A stretch of 64,000 nt of DNA from Toxonevra muliebris. Its lineage: Eukaryota; Arthropoda; Insecta; Diptera; Pallopteridae. A model generated the notes under the pieces. The model had not been told where the DNA came from, searched no databases, and saw only the letters and a list, made by a program, of their open reading frames with translations. Positions within the stretch are counted from its first letter, which is position 1. Each line of letters starts with the position of its first letter. Shown here piece by piece: positions 58,791-64,000 of the stretch. The stretch is taken from contig OY829328.1 in the NCBI GenBank assembly GCA_963691655.1, forward strand, positions 76,884,400-76,948,399. Reading direction: 5' to 3'. A program made the position numbers and the translations under genes.

Positions 58791-60965
58791 TTTCAGGACA
58801 CTCATGTCTCTCAGAATTTCCAGAATATCAAAGACTTTCGAAAAAAAGAGATTTTTCAGAAAGTCTGAATCTCCTGGAATATCCGAGTTTTTTTTAAAGA
58901 ATATTCAGGTCTTTCAAATTACCTGAGGTTTTCAGAATACCAAGATACTGCCCAAAATTCAAGTCTTCATAAACATCCGACGTTTTCCAAATATGCAAAA
59001 CTTACAGAATATTCTAGGCTTTCAGAAAACTGAGATTTCTCAAAAAAATTCAGATTTTTCAGAATAACCAGATCCAGCAAAATCTCTTTCTTTCACAAAA
59101 TCAAGATCTTTCCAAATATTTAAGACTTTTGAAAAATCGTCTTCAATCGTCTTTCCATATCTTTCAGGTTAGTTTCAAATTGTCAAAGTCTTTTAAAAAA
59201 CATTACAGGTCTTTCAGATGTCCAGAAAGTTCAAGAGATTCAAGATTCAAATATTCAATTCAGTTTTTTAAAATCAGAAAATCCAGGTCTTTCAGAATAT
59301 CGAAGTCTTTCAAAGACCGCGGCCTTTCAGATTATCCACATCTTTCAGAATATTCAGATCTTTCAGAATATCAAAGTCTTTCAAAGACCGCGGTCTTTCA
59401 GATCATCCAGATTTTTCAGAATATTCAGATCTGTCAGAAAATTGAAGCCTTTCAAAGACCGCGGTCTTTCAGATTATCCAGATCTTTCAGAATATTCAGA
59501 TCTTTCAGAATATCGAAGTCTTTCAAAGACCGCGGCCTTTCAGATTATCCACATCTTTCAGAATATTCAGATCTTTCAGAATATTCAGATCTTTCAGAAT
59601 ATCGAAGTCTTTCAAAGACCGCGGTCTTTCAGATTATCCAGATCTTTAAGAATATTCAGATCTTTCAGAATATCGAAGTCTTTCAAAGATCTCGGTCTTT
59701 CAGATTATGCAGATCTTTCAGAATATTCAGATCTTTCAGAATATAGAAGTCTTTCAAAGACGTCGGCCTTTCAGATAATCAAAATCTTTCAAAAAACTCA
59801 GATATTTCAGAATATCGAAGTCTTTCAAAGACCGCGGTCTTTCAGATGATCCAGATCTTTCAGAATATTCAGATCTTTCAGAATATCGAAGTCTTTCAAA
59901 GATCTCGGTCTTTCAGATCATCAAAATCTTTCAAAATACTCAGATCTTTCAGAATCTCGAAGTCTTTCAAAGACCGCGGTCTTTCAGATTATCCAGATCT
60001 TTCAGAATATTCAGATCTTTCAGAATATCGAAAACTTTCAAAGACCTCGGTCTTTCAGATCATCAAAATCTTTCAAAATACTCAGATCTTTCAGAATATC
60101 GAAGTCTTTCAAAGACGTCGGCCTTTCAGATAATCAAAATCTTTCAAAACACTCAGATATTTCAGAATATCGAAGTCTTTCAAAGACCGCGGTCTTTCAG
60201 ATGATCCAGATCTTTCAGAATATTCAGATCTTTCAGAATATCGAAGTCTTTCAAAGATCTCGGTCATTCAGATTATGCAGATCTTTCAGAATATTCAGAT
60301 CTTTCAGAATATAGAAGTCTTTCAAAGACGTCGGCCTTTCAGATAATCAAAATCTTTCAAAACACTCAGATCTTTCAGAATATCGAAGTCTTTCAAAGAC
60401 CGCGGTCTTTCAGATTATCCAGATCTTTAAGAATATTCAGATCTTTCAGAATATCGAAGTCTTTCAAAGATCTCGGTCTTTCAGATTATGCAAATCTTTC
60501 AGAATATTCAGATCTTTCAGAATATCGAAGTCTTTCAAAGACGTCGGCCTTTCAGATAATCAAAATCTTTCAAAACACTCAGATCTTTCAGAATATCGAA
60601 GTCTTTCAAAGACCGCGGCCTCTCAGATTATCCACATCTTTCAGAATATTCAGATCTTTCAGAATATTCAGATCTTTCAGAATATCGAAGTCTTTCAAAG
60701 ACCGCGGTCTTTCAGATTATCCAGATCTTTCAGAAAATTGAAGCCTTTCAAAGACCGCGGTCTTTCAGATTATGCAGATCTTTCAGAATATTCAGATCTT
60801 TCAGAATATCGAAGTCTTTCAAAGACGTCGGCCTTTCAGATAATCAAAATCTTTCAAAACACTCAGATCTTTCAGAACATCGAAGTCTTTCAAAGACCGC
60901 GGTCTTTCAGATTATCCAGATCTTTCAGAATATTCAAGTCTTTCAAAATATCGAAGTCTTTCTTG
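58791..60965 (+). repeat. 71-bp satellite, array 2 (left edge degenerate)
   Basis: From 58,791 to about 59,285 only scattered CTTTCAGAATAT-type words remain, which looks like an eroded array edge. From 59,286 the 71-bp unit is regular, sometimes with an extra 18-bp subunit. A GACGTCGG variant marks units at 59,756, 60,111, 60,324, 60,537 and 60,821; spacings are 355, 213, 213 and 284 bp, exactly 5, 3, 3 and 4 times 71. The perfect AAAGACCGCGGTCTTT form is common between the variants. Confidence 0.93.
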
Positions 60966-61174
60966 TGAAAGAAATGAATCGAAATCTAATAATAATTTAA
61001 TATAAATATTAAAATGGGGTCATATATTTGAATCAATTCTGATTAGACGCCATGCTGGGCGGATGCCAATAGGATAGATGCACCTCACAGTGCAACTGGT
61101 TATTAAATACATTCAGACTACATTGAATTTACAATTGCAATGCCAGTCTTACTTTTAGAAAGCTTGATAATGGT
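60966..61174. other. Short unique spacer
   Basis: AT-rich sequence with no recognised feature. Confidence 0.4.
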
Positions 61175-61905
61175 CTAGTTTTTGGATTGAATTTTGTACT
61201 GAACTTTAGTCTGATATTGGCTTAACTTTTCCGTTTTTGCCCGTTTTTGATATGAATTCTGGTTTGATTGTAAGTCAGAATTTTGTTTTATTTTAGTTTG
61301 AATTTTAATCTGAATTTGGTTTCAGTTTTAATCCATGTTTGGTCTAAATTTTGATTTGCTTTCCAGCGTTTGCAGACCAGCGTTTGATCTGATTTCTGGT
61401 CTAAATTGTGGTTTGCTTTTAATTTGTATTTGGCGTATTTTTAGCCTCAGTTTTAATCTCACTCTTAGTTTGAATTGTGGTTAATATTTTCGTCTGAATT
61501 GGCTTGATTTTGATACTATTTTGGTCTGAATTTCGGTCCGAAATCGGTCTGAATTTTATTTTAAAATTTGGTCTGAATTTGGCTGGAATTTTGGTTTAGT
61601 TTTTGTTTAATTTAAGTTAAAATTTTTTGATGTAAATATTTATCAGATATTCCACTAGTTTTTGGTCTGAATTTTGGGTTACTTTCGTTCGATATTTGGT
61701 GTCTTTTTGATCTAAAGTTTTGTCCAACTATTTGAGCTGTGGTCTAAATTTTTTTTTGAATTTTGGAATGAATTTTAAAACTGATTTTAGTTTTGATTCG
61801 GTCTGAATTTTGGTTTTTTAGTCTAAGTTTTGACCTGAATTTGATCACATTTTGGTCGATTTTTGTTGGGATTTTGGTCCAATTCGTGGTCTGAGCATTA
61901 TTTTT
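61175..61905 (-). repeat. 47-bp satellite family, array 4 (inverted, diverged)
   Basis: Words such as TTTGGTCTGAATTT and GGTTTGAATTTTAATCTGAATT are reverse complements of the GACCAAA/CAGACC subunits of the arrays at 3.2, 6.95 and 37.2 kb. Copies are strongly diverged and the higher-order phase is lost. Confidence 0.8.
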
Positions 61906-62280
61906 TTTCTAACCGGTTGTTGCCCGGTACCCGAAAGCGTGTACGGATCTCGTTAAAGTTTAAAATGTATTGGTTTTTTTGTCAAATATATTTACATTTT
62001 AAGTAATGGTTTAAAGAACGTATTTAATTTTTCATAAAAATGAAGTGCTTGGTTATGGAGTTGTGAGATCGTAAACTCACCACCTGGCCGATATTAATAG
62101 TGATATCGATGCTAAGAGTGATATGAATATATATTTAAAAAATTCAACTGTTATCTTAATTTAATTTTTTCGGGTTTTTGTTTCGACCAAAAATGATTCA
62201 AAAAATAGAGATGTATCGAATTGTTTTATCAAATTTTTTTCTCAAAATAAATCATTTAAATATATAATCAGAAAAGTTAT
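61906..62280. other. Non-coding unique stretch
   Basis: No gene. This lies between two inverted satellite fragments; GGTTGTTGCCCGGTACCCG at 61,915 is its only GC-rich part. Confidence 0.4.
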
Positions 62281-62284
62281 AATC

Positions 62285-62560
62285 AAGATTTTGATCTGAG
62301 TTTGGTCTCATTTTTATCTAGATTTTTGATCTGAATTTGGTTCTTTTCTTGGTTTGAACTTCGATCTGAAAAAAGTATTTGAATTTTAGTTTGAAATTTA
62401 GTCGAAATTTCCGCCTAAATTTCTATCAAATTTTAGTTTGAATTTGGCCTCAGTTTTGTTCCAGTTATCTTTTAATTTTTGACCTGTATTTGATAAAATT
62501 TTTTTGCACTAGTTTTTGCTCTAAGTCTGGGTTTTGGTCGATAGTGAGTCTGATATTTCT
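62285..62560 (-). repeat. 47-bp satellite family, array 5 (inverted, diverged)
   Basis: Further reverse-complement subunits (TTTGATCTGAATTTGG, AGTTTGAATTTGGCCTC), heavily diverged. Orientation matches the 61.2-61.9 kb array. Confidence 0.7.
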
Positions 62561-62565
62561 CTTTT

Positions 62566-62614
62566 AATTTATTAAAATCAGCCCCAACAAACCCAAATCC
62601 TAGAACCGCCACTG
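62566..62614 (-). mobile_element. Possible hAT-type terminus
   Basis: Read on the minus strand from 62,614 the sequence starts CAGTGGCGGTTCTAGGATTT, resembling the ends of many non-autonomous hAT elements. I did not find the opposite end or an 8-bp duplication of the flanking GATACAAT, so this is only a candidate terminal fragment. Confidence 0.3.
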
Positions 62615-64000
62615 GATACAATTCATTTATTTTAAATTTTTGGCACTATTTAATCTAATTTTATGCATTTTCCGTAATTTTTTCGAATTAAATTCAACCC
62701 AAAACATTGTTTTAAAATTCCCTCAAATATTGGAGTCATTTCCCCATTACCCCAGAGCTTTGCTATTCCCCCAAAATGGGGGAATTTCCCCTCCGAGTTA
62801 GCAAGCCTGACGAGGAGAAACATAGTCTAATGGTGAATAACATACAATTTTTTATCTTTCTTCTTATTCCACAGGGTTGCAATCCAATAAAAAAATTAAA
62901 TGTTAATTACTTAGCAGAAAAAAAAAAAAAAAATTTAAAATGTGTCAACGCGAGATCGAAAAATTTATTGGAACTAAAGATCCAGCGTCAATTGTCTTCT
63001 CTAAAACTCAGTGAATTCCCCTATTACATTCTTTTTACCGTTATACTATTCATCTGCACTTTGAAACTCTCTTACTAACTATAACCCATGGCAGTAATTA
63101 GTTCTCTCTACATACTTCTCACACCTTGGAGACAAACTTGCGTAAAAATTATTAAAATTATTTCAGCAAACACTTGCAGTAGATAATTTATTACTAACTA
63201 TAGCGTTAGAAATTTATGAAGCCTAACGGTGAATTCTGTGAATTGCTGAAAATAAAAAGAAAGAAGAAAAAAGCACATAAAAAAATAACATAAAAATTTC
63301 TTCTGCTATGAAATTTATAATTTTTGTCGCAGAAGGCAGTAAGCAGTGTCCAAACTATGGTAGTAGTAATTTTTGTTAGTTATTTATAGCAGTAAAAATT
63401 TATTGTAGTAAATTTTTTTAGCAACTTTTCTAATATTAGATATTTATAAATTTAATTTTATAAATGAAATGAATAAAATTCTAACAGAATAAAAAATTTA
63501 TTTATGTATGTTTATAAATTTATGACAAGCAATTAACTTAAGGTCAATAACACTTGACTCACGACAGAGATTACGCATTCCATATATTACTACATACTAC
63601 TACTTAAAAATATTACTACATATTAATGTTGTGCTATTATTTAAGTAAAACAACAACAACCACTATAGTGTGAAGGCAAATCATATAAAAAAAAAAGTAA
63701 AAGCAAAAAGTGAAAAAAAAAAATAAGAAAAAATATCATAATAATAATAATAATAACAATGCTTATCAGTCAGTTGAGTCAGTCAATGTGTCAATCATAA
63801 TTTACACGCTAATAATGTAAAAAAAAATATAAAAAAATAAATGATAAAGTTGTTGCACGTCGAAAAAAAGAAAAGAAAAATAAAGAAAAAAGAAAAAAAA
63901 TAAAAATAAATAAAAAAAAAAAAAATTAAAAGAAAAAAAATATGAAAAAAATAAAAATGTTGTCGACATGAATTATTCACAATGCTGAGGACTATTTAAG
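62615..64000. other. Non-coding AT-rich stretch
   Basis: No supportable gene. The frame at 62,776-63,078 (100 codons) has an apparently hydrophobic end but no recognised domain and A-rich interior runs. TAA/AAT runs lie near 63,738-63,757. The last 150 bases are mostly A. Confidence 0.5.

Noticed and set aside
59129..60968. Forward frames of up to 205 codons
   Set aside because: Same 71-bp satellite artefact as at 55.8-57.4 kb.

Overview
This window looks like AT-rich nuclear DNA from a higher fly (Diptera). The evidence is the density of CAA/GTT, CAG and CA microsatellites and the mix of R1-clade and RNase-H-bearing LINEs, mariner, maT and hAT-type transposons. There is also a dispersed repeat carrying GGTGCCACGCCCAC-like words that I associate with fly genomes. 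I cannot name the species. I see no convincing host protein-coding exon, rRNA gene, functional tRNA gene or CRISPR array. Almost every long open frame here lies in a tandem array or in a broken transposon. The window is best read as heterochromatin-like intergenic DNA or the interior of a very large intron.

Layout, left half. 0-3.2 kb is microsatellite-rich non-coding DNA. A 47-bp satellite (four ~12-bp subunits) lies at 3.2-4.5 kb and again at 6.95-8.66 kb, where it cuts a tRNA-like SINE head on one side and abuts a mariner-like relic on the other. At 10.6-11.03 kb is a telomere-like pentanucleotide block, TTAGG-type flanks around 45 perfect GATTA units. A 5'-truncated, frameshifted R1-clade LINE (11.04-13.2 kb) follows immediately. 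15.1-17.6 kb is a long array of 10-11 bp GACT-type units. 18.1-18.55 kb is a 17-bp array. 19.0-21.8 kb is a transposon graveyard: mariner-like relic, RNase H tail of a LINE, then a second R1-clade copy. A non-autonomous hAT-like element with an 8-bp target duplication is at 22.63-23.62 kb, and a complete but frameshifted maT (DD37D) element at 25.17-26.47 kb. The 5' end of another mariner and a tRNA-like SINE with a TAACC tail follow.

Layout, right half. 28.7-30.1 kb is a ~115-145 bp A/T/poly-G array. 31.7-34.76 kb is a T-depleted array (13-bp GAACAGAA units, then GTAGTAGAAA units). A third, more diverged 47-bp-family array is at 37.2-38.6 kb. 41.87-43.79 kb is a 27-bp minisatellite open in three reading frames, set inside GACT-type sequence that a mariner has also entered (44.3-45.55 kb). 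47.1-50.6 kb is a complex array with a recent 382-bp duplication. A fresh LINE tail insertion with a perfect 14-bp target duplication is at 52.26-52.96 kb, and an older LINE tail at 54.7-55.66 kb. Two arrays of a 71-bp satellite with a conserved 16-bp palindrome occupy 55.85-57.39 and 58.8-60.97 kb. Inverted-orientation copies of the 47-bp family lie at 61.2-61.9 and 62.3-62.56 kb.

There is no operon or pathway. The parts are connected by repeat biology: LINE and SINE 3' tails of TAACC, TAATC or AACC type match the pentanucleotide array at 10.6 kb; several satellites share a subunit-of-four architecture; and satellites and transposons repeatedly break at each other's edges. All family calls rest on reading motifs by eye.
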